From contig JALNZQ010000001.1 of assembly GCA_023229165.1 (NCBI GenBank), positions 1 through 41,347 of the forward strand: DNA of 41,347 nt, read 5' to 3'. Of this stretch, positions 8,106-16,271 are shown one piece after another (position 1 is the stretch's first letter; every line of letters begins with the position of its first letter). The position numbers and the translations under genes are program-made. The notes under the pieces were generated by a model that saw only the letters and a list, made by a program, of their open reading frames with translations, was not told the DNA's origin and made no database searches. Source of the stretch: Methanothrix sp. GTDB lineage: Archaea; Halobacteriota; Methanosarcinia; Methanotrichales; Methanotrichaceae.

Positions 8106-9359
8106 ATGAGCGAAATTGCAGATATTGAGATGCAGGGTCATCTCATCGATTCGCAGATCCTAACCAGGGTCTTGGACAAGATCATGGACATGGGCGGCGA
8201 GTTTGAGATAAAAAAATTTCAGATAGGCCAGAAGAAGAACGACAGCAGCTATGTGCAGATCACAGTCACCGGCGAGGATGCGTCCCATCTGGACCGGGTT
8301 CTCTTAGAGTTGCATGCCCTAGGGGCGCGTCTCGTGGAGATGGAGGATGTCAAAACCGGTGTTGCCCCTGGTGATATGGTTGTTCCCCGAGGCTTTTACT
8401 CCACCACCAACCATCCCACCTATGTGCGCTATCAGGGCACCTGGGTGGAGGTGGAGCACAACCACATGGACTGCCTGGTCGTGCTGCAAGACGGCCGGGC
8501 CCTGTGCACCCCTATAGGCCATATCAAGAAGGGTGAGCGTGTGGTCATTGGCACCTCTGGTGTCAAGGTCGTGCCGCCGGAGCGCCCTCGCGAGAAGACT
8601 TTCTTCGGCTTCATGTCCAATGAGGTCAGCTCAGAGCGGCCCAGCGGTGAGCTGGTGCGCCAGCTGGCGGGCGAGATTGTGCGCACCAAGAAAGCGGGCG
8701 GAAAGATTGCAGTGGTCTGCGGACCGGCTTTGGTTCACACGGGTGCTGCGCCCTCGCTGGCCCGGCTCATCCGGGAAGGCTACATTGATGTCCTTTTGGC
8801 TGGAAATGCTGTGGCCGTGCATGACATCGAGCGTCAGCTCTTCGGCACCAGCCTGGGCATGAACTGCCAGGGAAATGCCATCTCCGGTGGGCACCGAAAT
8901 CACCTCTACGCCATCAGCGAGATCATGGCCAGCGGCTCCATCAAGAATGCCATAGCGGAAGGAAAGCTTAAAGGGGGCATCATGTATGAGGCTACCCAGA
9001 AGGGCATCACCTACATTCTGGCCGGATCCATTCGCGATGACGGGCCGTTGCCTGAGGTCATCACGGATACGGTGAAGGCCAAGGACGCCATGGACAAAGC
9101 TCTGCGGGGCGTGGACATGACCATAATGCTGGGCACCATGCTGCACTCCATCGCCGTGGGAAATTTGCTGCCCTCCTTCGTCAAGACCATCTGCGTGGAT
9201 ATCAATCCCTCAACCGTGACCAAGCTCATGGACCGGGGTTCAGCCCAGGCTATCGGCCTTGTCACCGATATCGGCATATTCCTGCCCCAGCTCGCCGAGG
9301 AGGTCGATAAATTGAAGAACGGGCTGGATGAGAAGCCGTGCGAGGATCGGAAAACTTAA
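8106..9359 (+). CDS. LOR/SDH-family enzyme, archaeal ornithine cyclodeaminase type
   Basis: 417 residues of the TIGR00300 family (lysine-oxoglutarate reductase/saccharopine dehydrogenase-like). The N-terminal half has the family pattern MQGHLIDSQILTRVLD, PRGFYSTTNHPTYVRY and MDCLVVL, while the C-terminal half looks like a nucleotide-binding domain (GKIAVVCGPALVHTGAAPSL, LLAGNAVAVHDIE). Members from methanogens convert ornithine to proline with NAD, and cyanobacterial relatives are arginine-guanidine-removing. That activity is inferred here. It closes the CBS/RNA ligase operon, 13 bases after the ligase stop. A tRNA gene follows. Confidence 0.85.
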   Translation: MSEIADIEMQGHLIDSQILTRVLDKIMDMGGEFEIKKFQIGQKKNDSSYVQITVTGEDASHLDRVLLELHALGARLVEMEDVKTGVAPGDMVVPRGFYSTTNHPTYVRYQGTWVEVEHNHMDCLVVLQDGRALCTPIGHIKKGERVVIGTSGVKVVPPERPREKTFFGFMSNEVSSERPSGELVRQLAGEIVRTKKAGGKIAVVCGPALVHTGAAPSLARLIREGYIDVLLAGNAVAVHDIERQLFGTSLGMNCQGNAISGGHRNHLYAISEIMASGSIKNAIAEGKLKGGIMYEATQKGITYILAGSIRDDGPLPEVITDTVKAKDAMDKALRGVDMTIMLGTMLHSIAVGNLLPSFVKTICVDINPSTVTKLMDRGSAQAIGLVTDIGIFLPQLAEEVDKLKNGLDEKPCEDRKT

Positions 9360-9401
9360 ATTCGCATGGGTCTCTGACATTTGGGTCGAACAGATCTGTG
9401 G

Positions 9402-9476
9402 GCCGCCGTGGCTTAGCCCGGTTAAAGCGGCTGATTCGTAATCAGCAGTTCATGGGTTCGAATCCCATCGGCGGCT
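9402..9476 (+). tRNA. tRNA-Thr(CGT)
   Basis: A 75-base cloverleaf: acceptor GCCGCCG pairs with CGGCGGC, D stem GCTT/AAGC, anticodon stem GCTGA/TCAGC with loop TTCGTAA (anticodon CGT), variable loop of 5, T stem ATGGG/CCCAT with loop TTCGAAT, discriminator T. CCA is not encoded. An AT-rich box (ACTTAAATT) lies about 45 bases upstream and a T-rich tract follows, as expected for an archaeal tRNA transcript. No intron. Confidence 0.95.
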
Positions 9477-9554
9477 TTATTTTACTGATTTATTTCAGCC
9501 ATTGAGTTCATACAGTCTTAATTTTTATGATTTAATGCTAACGCAATTGAATCC

Positions 9555-9560
9555 TATAAA
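9555..9560 (+). promoter_or_regulatory. Candidate TATA box of the secreted hydrolase gene
   Basis: TATAAA sits in the 209-base gap between tRNA-Thr and the hydrolase start at 9686. It would start a transcript near 9585 with a leader of about 100 bases. The rest of the gap shows no other clear signal. Confidence 0.45.
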
Positions 9561-9685
9561 ATGGTACCTGGCCTGATCAAAGATCTTATCAGTTAGAAGA
9601 TGATTGAAGTGTATTTGTGCATTCATGGATTGGGGCCTCTCTTTGCCAGTCAATGCCATTTGCCTCTCTTGAGGGGGTATATTCA

Positions 9686-11809
9686 GTGAGACGAATTCAA
9701 GCTAGGTTTAAGTTTTGCGAATGTGTCCCAGGGGTAAAACAGATCATACTCCTGTTGTTAGTGCTGGTCGCATTGGCTAGTAATGCCGCTGCGATCGATG
9801 ATGGTAAACCTGCTGAGAACTTTTCTGATAACCACTACGATTTCAGGATAGTACAGGGCTGGCTGGCTATGGAGGATGGTGTTCGCCTGTCAGTCACTTA
9901 TTACCTTCCTGTGGCCCGATCGCCGGACGAGAAGTTTCCTGTGATCCTTGAGATGCATCCCTACAGAAAAGATGACGATTTCTACATCGGCGATTACGAT
10001 TACTATACATTCTTTGCCCGGCATGGCTATGCCACAGCACGGGTAGATGTGCGCGGCACCGGATCCTCTGAAGGGGAGACTGTGCCACATGAGTATTCAC
10101 CCATCGAGCTCTCCGACGGCGAGGAGGTCATTGCTCAGTTAGCCCGACTCCAATGGTGCAACGGCAACGTTGGTATGCTTGGCATATCCTGGAGTGCCAA
10201 CAATGCCATCATGCTGGCGTTGAGAAATCCACCTGCCCTCAAGGCCGTCATCGTGGCCCACATGAGTGACGATTTATTTCACGACCATGCTCAATACATT
10301 GACGGCATCAAGCAGGTGAATGAGTATGAGGCTTACATGGAGGGCTACAACATCATGCCACGCTCTCCAGATTACAGTCTGGACGAAGATTACTTCCGCA
10401 ACCGTTTTGATGCTTACCCATGGTTCCTGACGAACCTCAAGCATCAGCGAGAAGATTCTTTCTGGAAGAACGAATCAGCACGCTACCGCTACGATGAACT
10501 GCACATACCTGTGTATATCCTCGGAGGGCTGCTGGACGGCTATCGGGATTCAGTCACCCGAGTTTTGGAAGGATCAAAGGGTCCCGTGCGCGCGGAGATC
10601 GGGCCTTACAATCACGCCTTCCCGGATTACGGTGTGCCGGGTCCTAACTACGAGTGGCGTTACGATGCCCTGCGCTGGTTTGACCGCTGGCTGAATGGAG
10701 CGAAAAACGGCATCGAAGATGAGCCGTGCTTCAAGGTTTTTGTGCGAGCGGGCAATCCGCCCGATCCTAATATGATAACAACGCCAGGAGAATGGCGCTA
10801 CGAGGACTGGCCCATCAACAGGACCAAGTGGACTAAGTTCTATCCTTCTGCGGGTGGAGTGCTCTTAACGGACAGTAGTTTGGCTACGGTTGACGGGCTG
10901 AAGTTCCAGTCAGGATCGGGGATCGAGGCATCAGGGCTTCGATTCTGGTGGGGAGAATCATCAGAGAACGTGGCTTCATCCGATAAGAGTGCACTTGTCT
11001 ACGACTATACTGTCCTAAATCAATCGCTTGAGATCATAGGTTACCCTGAGGTCACGTTGCATACTGCTACAGATGCCTCGCTTGCCAACTGGATCGTCAG
11101 GTTAGAGGATGTGCAGCCCGATGGGAACGTGACACTGGTGACTGGAGCAGCACAGTGTGGTGCACAGCGAAACTCGTCTCGCGATCCTGAGGCACTGGTG
11201 CAGGGAACATTCTACAATCTGTCCTTCAAGCTCCACTTCACCACCTGGACCTTTCAGCCCGGGCATAAGATCCGAGTAGCCATCACCAACGCTCAATTCC
11301 CGTCCTTCTGGCCGACACCCTATGCGATGACAATGAAGCTCAAAATAGGGGAGAGAGGAACTTCTATCAAATTGCCGGTCGTTCCTTTCCAGGAGCGTCC
11401 GGTTCCTAAACACCTGCCACCAGAAGTCACTCAGATGCCCCCTGATGCCGTATCACTGCCAGGCGGCGGTGACCCAATCTACACACTCGTATCCCGAAAT
11501 TCCGACACGGGCATGGTTTGTGTTGAGCAGAAGAGCGAGCACTACTTTACGGTAAAGGACCGCTCCTATTACCAAATGGACTGGCGCTATTACGAGACCA
11601 ACGAACGCAATCCTGCAGATACTCGATTCATTGGAACGTCCGAGGGCAAGGTGACTATGAAGGATCGATCTGTCATGCATCGAACCACCACAGATATGCA
11701 GTCCTCAGTCGAGAACTTCCATGTTGTGATCACACGCAGGATCTACGAGAACGACACATTGTTACGAGAGAAGGTCTTCGACGAGGTAATCCCAAGGGAT
11801 TTCCAGTGA
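9686..11809 (+). CDS. Secreted CocE/NonD-type (X-Pro dipeptidyl-peptidase S15 fold) hydrolase
   Basis: 707 residues. After about 18 residues of basic and Cys-containing sequence comes a signal peptide (VKQIILLLLVLVALASNAAA), so the enzyme should act outside the membrane. The alpha/beta-hydrolase core has ILEMHPYRK, ARVDVRGTGSSEG, the nucleophile elbow GISWSAN and GPYNHAFP (His of the triad), followed by the jelly-roll-like C-terminal domain (FWWGESSE, YPEVTLHT, GHKIRVAITNAQFPSF). These are hallmarks of cocaine esterase/glutaryl-acylase relatives. Substrate unknown. GTG 9686 is chosen because GAGGGGG lies 8 bases before it; a longer frame opening at 9617 has no ribosome site. Confidence 0.85.
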   Translation: MRRIQARFKFCECVPGVKQIILLLLVLVALASNAAAIDDGKPAENFSDNHYDFRIVQGWLAMEDGVRLSVTYYLPVARSPDEKFPVILEMHPYRKDDDFYIGDYDYYTFFARHGYATARVDVRGTGSSEGETVPHEYSPIELSDGEEVIAQLARLQWCNGNVGMLGISWSANNAIMLALRNPPALKAVIVAHMSDDLFHDHAQYIDGIKQVNEYEAYMEGYNIMPRSPDYSLDEDYFRNRFDAYPWFLTNLKHQREDSFWKNESARYRYDELHIPVYILGGLLDGYRDSVTRVLEGSKGPVRAEIGPYNHAFPDYGVPGPNYEWRYDALRWFDRWLNGAKNGIEDEPCFKVFVRAGNPPDPNMITTPGEWRYEDWPINRTKWTKFYPSAGGVLLTDSSLATVDGLKFQSGSGIEASGLRFWWGESSENVASSDKSALVYDYTVLNQSLEIIGYPEVTLHTATDASLANWIVRLEDVQPDGNVTLVTGAAQCGAQRNSSRDPEALVQGTFYNLSFKLHFTTWTFQPGHKIRVAITNAQFPSFWPTPYAMTMKLKIGERGTSIKLPVVPFQERPVPKHLPPEVTQMPPDAVSLPGGGDPIYTLVSRNSDTGMVCVEQKSEHYFTVKDRSYYQMDWRYYETNERNPADTRFIGTSEGKVTMKDRSVMHRTTTDMQSSVENFHVVITRRIYENDTLLREKVFDEVIPRDFQ

Positions 11810-11850
11810 ATATGGGCTTTGCAAAATGCCACCTTGTAAATCCCTGCCCA

Positions 11851-12045
11851 TTATCCCTTCATCATCCCCACGAGCTTCGTCGCCTCCACCAGCCCGTATC
11901 CGCCCCGCTGCGCTGCCTGCTCATCGAAGCTCTCCACCCCGTCCGGTTCCACTCCAGCGCCCGCAATGGTGAAGGGCACAGGATCGCGGCTGTGCGTCCT
12001 GATGGAAATTGGCGTAGCATGGTCGGGCAGGAGAAGCACGCGCCT
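11851..12045 (-). pseudogene. Displaced 3' fragment of apgM
   Basis: Reading leftward this encodes RVLLLPDHATPISIRTHSRD..PFTIAGAGVEPDGVE..GGYGLVEATKLVGMMKG and a stop, matching the last 60 residues of the intact apgM that ends at 14251. By eye about 15 of roughly 185 bases differ. Similarity begins at the stop codon and ends sharply near 12045, where intact apgM continues. There is no start codon of its own. Topology is that of a full gene, a 2.2 kb insert, and a displaced 3' end, as produced by integration into the 3' end of a gene. Tandem duplication followed by deletion would also fit. Confidence 0.9.
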
Positions 12046-12116
12046 GGCTAATGGCTTATCCATTCATCGGTTAAGGAAGATGCTGGTTGCAGCAGAACGC
12101 CGGAGAACCTCATCGC

Positions 12117-12326
12117 ATGAATCTCATAGCATCTCTTCAGTCTCCGATCTATTTTTCTATGGCTGGCACTGTGAAGGAGATTATTGCGCCTATTTGTGAA
12201 GAAACCGAGGAGGACATCAAAGCTCTCCTGAAAGGTACAGATGTAGCATGGGCGCAGTACAAGCGATGTCATGGAACGCAAGTTACCAGCACCAAGAAAC
12301 TAGATGAGTTTCTAGACAGCCTCTAA
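12117..12326 (+). CDS. Putative antitoxin of a RelE-type toxin-antitoxin pair
   Basis: 69 residues from ATG 12117 (55 if translation starts at ATG 12159, MAGTVKEII). It is acidic in the middle (EETEEDIKALLKG) and ends in LDEFLDSL. It lies 11 bases before a RelE-like reading frame, the usual antitoxin-toxin order, and small acidic proteins of this shape are common antitoxins in methanogens. GGAG lies upstream of 12117. I assign the role from position and size; no DNA-binding motif is clear. Confidence 0.55.
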   Translation: MNLIASLQSPIYFSMAGTVKEIIAPICEETEEDIKALLKGTDVAWAQYKRCHGTQVTSTKKLDEFLDSL

Positions 12327-12337
12327 GCAATTTTCAT

Positions 12338-12661
12338 ATGGTCCGGAAAATAAGTCTTAGCAAGCCAAAGCCAGATCAGGCCACCACAGAGAATCCATAT
12401 AGCGTGTTCTTTCCAGACGATGTCAAGAATCAACTATCTCGTATAAAAAAGAAAGATAGTGTGCTGTTCGAACAGCTTAGGAAGCGTTTTAAAAAGCTTC
12501 GCACTAATCCGGAATGTGGCGAGGTCTTAAGTCACGACAAGACTGGCCATAGAGATGTTCATGTCAAGGACCACTGGGTTATCATTTAAAGGACGGATTA
12601 CAGCGCTAAAGCTATCGTCATCGTTAAAATTGGAACTCACGAAAAAGCATTGGGTAGATGA
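12338..12661 (+). pseudogene. RelE-like toxin interrupted by an in-frame TAA
   Basis: The frame encodes YSVFFPDDVKNQL, then a basic helix (KRFKKLRTNPECGE), HRDVHVKDHWVII, and stops at TAA 12587-12589 after 83 residues. The same frame continues RTDYSAKAIVIVKIGTHEKALGR to a TGA at 12659. Together this is the full pattern of RelE/HigB-type ribosome-dependent mRNA interferases, where a Tyr normally follows HWVVI; TAT or TAC to TAA is one change. The truncated product lacks the last strands that normally carry catalytic residues, so it is probably inactive. The GC-rich host context and intact antitoxin suggest recent loss or a sequence error. Confidence 0.7.
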
Positions 12662-12711
12662 GAAAGAGACGCCTCAAAGTCGGTTTTAGCGCCATATTTT
12701 AGAGAGGTAAG

Positions 12712-13185
12712 ATGTCACAGAGCTGTTCTCCCCTGCGTCACACCACATCAGGCGACCGCAGGAAAGCCCTGCAAAAGGCCGTCCGCCCACACGGTCTGGG
12801 CCCAGGGTGCGGGAACGGCAGCAAGGAGAGGCGGATGTGGCACTGGCGAAGGCCGAGCCCCTCAATGTGCATGAATATGCTAATCAAAAGTGCTGTTAAG
12901 GGCAACGGATCTGGCTATGTGGCCGTCTATGTGTCAGCTTTCGACGAAATCGTCACCATCTTATCTCAGGCTGCGGACGACCCAGTGTTCTCTTCTGTCA
13001 GATGGTACGGCAACGATCTTACTAATGTGGCAGTAAGTCAGAATAAGACGGCGGCAGAGTTTGCGTTTTCTGTGCATTTCCTCTCTCCGGTAATCGGGGG
13101 AATGTGCGGACCCAAATACGAGCAAATCAAGAAAGCAATTTTCAATGCTACACAAAAAGTCGAAAATAGAGAAAAATTTAAATAA
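12712..13185 (+). pseudogene. Fragment of a branched-chain-amino-acid-type ABC substrate-binding protein
   Basis: The open frame is 157 codons, but only the part from about residue 68 resembles a known family: GYVAVYVSAFDEIVTILSQAADDP, VRWYGNDL and FLSPVIGGMCGPKYEQIKKAI match the middle of periplasmic-binding-protein-fold (Peripla_BP_6) sensors and ABC binding proteins. There is no signal peptide, no N-terminal lobe, and the end is cut short before the second lobe. The first 67 residues (basic, Cys/Trp-rich) look like non-coding translation. I read it as a remnant, not a working gene. Confidence 0.5.
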
Positions 13186-13208
13186 ACGCATGCCGTGACT
13201 TATTATCT

Positions 13209-14156
13209 ATGGAAGCGATTAAATGTATTTTTTGTAATAAATCAAGCGATGATGTAGTCATTGAGGAGAACGGGTTTAAGGGCAGGAAATGTCCAGAATG
13301 CGGATTAATATTCATATCTCCTCGGCCAACTCAGGCCGAAATCATAGGTATCTATGCCAGGAATATAACTTATGCCAGGTCACACAGGAGCAACGACTAT
13401 GCCGGCAGGCTGACTGCTAGGAACAATCTCGAAATAATCAAAAGATTTAAAGAAAATGGCTCTTTGTTGGAGATAGGATCCGGTTCCGGGTACTTTTTGG
13501 ATGAAGCCAGAAAAGCAGGCTATAGCGTATGCGGCATAGAGTTGAACGAATACGAAGCTGAATCTATTAATAAAACTTTTAATATACCTTGTGATAATAC
13601 GCCACTAAGCAACAGCTCCTTTGGAGACAAGAAGTTCGATATCATCTATCATCGCGATGTTTTCAGCCATTTGTACGATCCGATATCGGTTTTTGCCACC
13701 ATGAACAGCAAGCTAAATGACGATGGCATTTTGGCATTCGAGACAGGAATCCTGGGTGATGCGGATCTGAAATATTTCAGCTATATCAACTACTTCGAAT
13801 ATCCTGGCCATCTTTTTTTCTTGAGCAGAGCAAGCCTGAAAAAGCTTCTTGCCAGGACGGGGTTTGAATTGCAGGAATTGTTCGTCTACTCCCTGATTCC
13901 GAAGTTGCTCTTCAGAAAGCTGACTGATCCTATAATAAATAAATTGAATCGCAGAGCCGGGGCAAACAACGAAGCCACCGAGCAGCCGTCCAGTTCAAAC
14001 GCGGCGTTCCATGATTCGAATTCCGGACTCTTTAATTTATTAAAAAAAACATACCTTTTCCTGGACTTCTTCGCATGCTATAAGATTGGGATGATGGTGC
14101 CAAAAGATAGAAGGCCGCAGACTTGCATCATAATCGCGCGAAAGTGCGATTCATGA
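13209..14156 (+). CDS. Zinc-ribbon class I SAM-dependent methyltransferase
   Basis: 315 residues. An N-terminal zinc ribbon (CIFC at residues 6-9 and CPEC at about 28-31) precedes a Rossmann methyltransferase: motif I LLEIGSGSGYFLDEA near residue 85, acidic loop GIELNEYEAES, and YHRDVFSHLYDP (motif IV region). C-terminal SRASLKKLLARTGFEL is typical of Methyltransf_23 proteins, many of which work on sugars or lipids at the cell surface. Substrate unknown. Base composition is more AT-rich than the flanking host genes, which with the neighbouring gene debris suggests transfer. It is the only apparently intact gene between the two apgM 3' ends besides the antitoxin. Confidence 0.85.
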   Translation: MEAIKCIFCNKSSDDVVIEENGFKGRKCPECGLIFISPRPTQAEIIGIYARNITYARSHRSNDYAGRLTARNNLEIIKRFKENGSLLEIGSGSGYFLDEARKAGYSVCGIELNEYEAESINKTFNIPCDNTPLSNSSFGDKKFDIIYHRDVFSHLYDPISVFATMNSKLNDDGILAFETGILGDADLKYFSYINYFEYPGHLFFLSRASLKKLLARTGFELQELFVYSLIPKLLFRKLTDPIINKLNRRAGANNEATEQPSSSNAAFHDSNSGLFNLLKKTYLFLDFFACYKIGMMVPKDRRPQTCIIIARKCDS

Positions 14157-14250
14157 TCAGGCCGGATGGCATGCTGGCGCGAGGGTGACAAACGCGCAAT
14201 ATGCATTGCTAACCGCGATATGTTCGACAGCCATTTGACGAAATAGGTTT

Positions 14251-15429
14251 TCAATCCTTGCTCATCATCTCTACCAGCTTCGTCGCCTCCACCAGTCCAT
14301 ATCCGCCCTGCTGCGCTGTCTGCTCGTCGAAGCGCTCCACCTCGTCCGGTTCCACTCCAGCGCCCGCAATGGTGAAGGGCACAGGATCGCAGCTGTGCGT
14401 CTTGATGGAAATGGGCGTGGCATGGTCGGGCAGGAGGAGCACGCGCCAGTCCTCTCCGCTCTTTTGCAGCCCTTCCACCACCGGGCCGACTACCAGCTCA
14501 TCGAAAAGCTCAATGGCTCTCACCTTCAGCTCAGTGTTGCCCTCGTGGCCCATCTCATCCGGGGCCTCGACGTGCAGATAGACAAAATCCAGGTGCTTTA
14601 GTGCTTCCAGAGCTGCCTGCACCTTTCCCTCGTAATTGGTATCGATGTTGCCCGTGGCTCCAGGAACGTCAACGACCTGCATCCCAGCGTACCTGCCGAT
14701 GCCTTTGAGCAGGTCCACGGCGCTGATCATGGCTCCTTTCAGGCCGTACTTTTCGGTAAAGGAGGGCATGGTTGGTGCCGGGCCCTGCCCCCACAGCCAT
14801 ATGGCATTAGCTGGGTGCTTGCCCTCAGAAATGCGCTTTTTGTTCACGGGATGGCTGGCCAGGACGGGCCCTGCAGCCTCCATGAGCCGCGTGAGCAGCT
14901 CGCTGTCAGGGCCGCGGGGCAGATGCTCTGCTACGGGCTGGTCGCTGATGTCGTGGGGAGGGGTGCAGAGCGCTTTCGCTCCTGCCTTCAAGACAAGAAG
15001 ATTTCTGTAGCTCACGCCGGCGTAGAGCCGCCGCTCTGGCATCAACGGCTGCAGCGCCTCGATCAGCTCGCGGCTCTCTTCGGTGGTGATGTGCCCGGCG
15101 CTGTAGTCCAACATGACGCCGCCCTCAACTGTCACAAAATTGCAGCGAAAGGCGATGTCGGCTGGGCCGAGAGCGACGTTCATGGCCGCCGCCTCAAGAG
15201 GCGCGCGACCGGAGTAGTGCTGGGTGGGCGAATAGCCCATGACTGAAAGATTGGCCACATCGCTTCCCGGTGCAAATCCTTCGGGAACTGTCTGGGCCAG
15301 GCCATTGCGGCCCTGCTTCGCTAAAAGGTCCATGTTGGGCTTTTTGGCCGCCTGCAAAGGCGTCTTGCCTTGCAGGGCGTCTAGCGGCAGGTCTGCCATG
15401 CCGTCGCCTAAGAGAACTACGAGCTTCAT
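14251..15429 (-). CDS. apgM: 2,3-bisphosphoglycerate-independent phosphoglycerate mutase, archaeal type
   Basis: 392 residues. Interconverts 3- and 2-phosphoglycerate; in a methanogen it works mainly in gluconeogenesis. The alkaline-phosphatase-fold metal site is visible: LLGDGMADLP at the start, GSDVANLSVMGY carrying the nucleophile Ser, VEAPDEMGHEG, and LLLPDHATPISIKTHS near the end with the C-terminal metal ligands. ATG 15429 is preferred to TTG 15432, with GGAAAG upstream. A diverged copy of its last 185 bases lies 2.2 kb downstream at 11851-12045. Confidence 0.93.
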   Translation of the reverse strand: MKLVVLLGDGMADLPLDALQGKTPLQAAKKPNMDLLAKQGRNGLAQTVPEGFAPGSDVANLSVMGYSPTQHYSGRAPLEAAAMNVALGPADIAFRCNFVTVEGGVMLDYSAGHITTEESRELIEALQPLMPERRLYAGVSYRNLLVLKAGAKALCTPPHDISDQPVAEHLPRGPDSELLTRLMEAAGPVLASHPVNKKRISEGKHPANAIWLWGQGPAPTMPSFTEKYGLKGAMISAVDLLKGIGRYAGMQVVDVPGATGNIDTNYEGKVQAALEALKHLDFVYLHVEAPDEMGHEGNTELKVRAIELFDELVVGPVVEGLQKSGEDWRVLLLPDHATPISIKTHSCDPVPFTIAGAGVEPDEVERFDEQTAQQGGYGLVEATKLVEMMSKD

Positions 15430-15521
15430 CAAAGCTTTCCATTCTAGAAAATAGTATTAATCGTCTTCGTCTGAATCTCGCGTGAAGCCGCAAAGAAGCC
15501 ATGGTCGCCGGCCTCAAGCAG

Positions 15522-16172
15522 CTATTTCTTCTTTCTCTTGGCCGCCTCGGCCTCACGGGCGTTGATCTCCGCCAGATGCTTGTTCAAAACCTTGGCCAGC
15601 GTGTTGAGCTTGACTCTGGTACAGGTAGCACCGCGCGTTATGCCGGTTACGATATCCACTACCTCGCCTTTGGTTTCCGTCTTCTGGTGGGCGGGCTTGA
15701 CGGTGCGTGTCCTGATTCCTTCCTTGGCAAAATCCTCCATATCCATGGGACACTGCGCCACCACTACCACGGGAATATTTACCTGCGCCAAAACCTCCTT
15801 GGCCTTGTGGATGACGTGAGATCGCACATTGCCCAGATGTAAAACAGCAATCTTATGGCGCGCCACCTGTTCCAGCTCCCTCTCGTTCAGCCCGAAGGTT
15901 GGGCCGTAGCCTCGCGAAGCCTGGGGAAAGCTCTCCGGAACTCCGGTTCCTGCCTCCAAAACCAGTACGCTGGTCTGAATTCCCTCCCGGCGCAGTCCGT
16001 AGGTCATCTCGCAAACGGGTTTGGTGATGTGACGCCGCCCTGGTGACATGGCTATGGCGATCACATCCGGCTTTGTCGCCTCAGAGAGCGTGCCCCTCTG
16101 GGCCAGCCCGCCACCTTTGGCCAGGCCCATGCTCTCCCGGCAATCCACCACCTGAGTTGCCCTGCCAATCAT
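15522..16172 (-). CDS. mcrC: McrC, methyl-coenzyme M reductase operon protein C
   Basis: 216 residues from ATG 16172; the frame stays open further upstream without a credible start. The sequence MIGRATQVVDCRESMGLAKGGGLAQRGT and IAMSPGRRHITKPVCEMTYGLR is diagnostic of McrC, which belongs to the ATP-dependent complex (component A3a) that activates methyl-coenzyme M reductase, the last enzyme of methanogenesis. A Lys/Arg-rich tail (EAAKRKKK) ends the protein. Here mcrC stands apart from any mcrBDGA genes. It is divergent from dphB across a 99-base gap with a palindromic TATA element. Confidence 0.92.
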   Translation of the reverse strand: MIGRATQVVDCRESMGLAKGGGLAQRGTLSEATKPDVIAIAMSPGRRHITKPVCEMTYGLRREGIQTSVLVLEAGTGVPESFPQASRGYGPTFGLNERELEQVARHKIAVLHLGNVRSHVIHKAKEVLAQVNIPVVVVAQCPMDMEDFAKEGIRTRTVKPAHQKTETKGEVVDIVTGITRGATCTRVKLNTLAKVLNKHLAEINAREAEAAKRKKK

Positions 16173-16240
16173 GCTGCTTATTTGCGGTGGGATGGAATAT
16201 AGACCTGACGAATAGACTCGGCCGAAGGATAAGTGGTAGC

Positions 16241-16250
16241 GTTTATAAAC
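16241..16250. promoter_or_regulatory. Palindromic TATA element between mcrC and dphB
   Basis: GTTTATAAAC is a perfect 10-base palindrome about 30 bases before the dphB ATG (16272) and 69 bases before the mcrC ATG. Read either way it is a good archaeal TATA box, so one element could serve both genes. For dphB the transcript would begin almost at the start codon. Confidence 0.55.
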
Positions 16251-16271
16251 TGGAAAAATGAGGAAATTGCT

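Noticed and set aside
12712..12912. First 67 codons of the ABC-fragment frame as a real N-terminus
   Set aside because: No signal peptide or lobe I of the binding-protein fold; composition and rare residues look like non-coding DNA.
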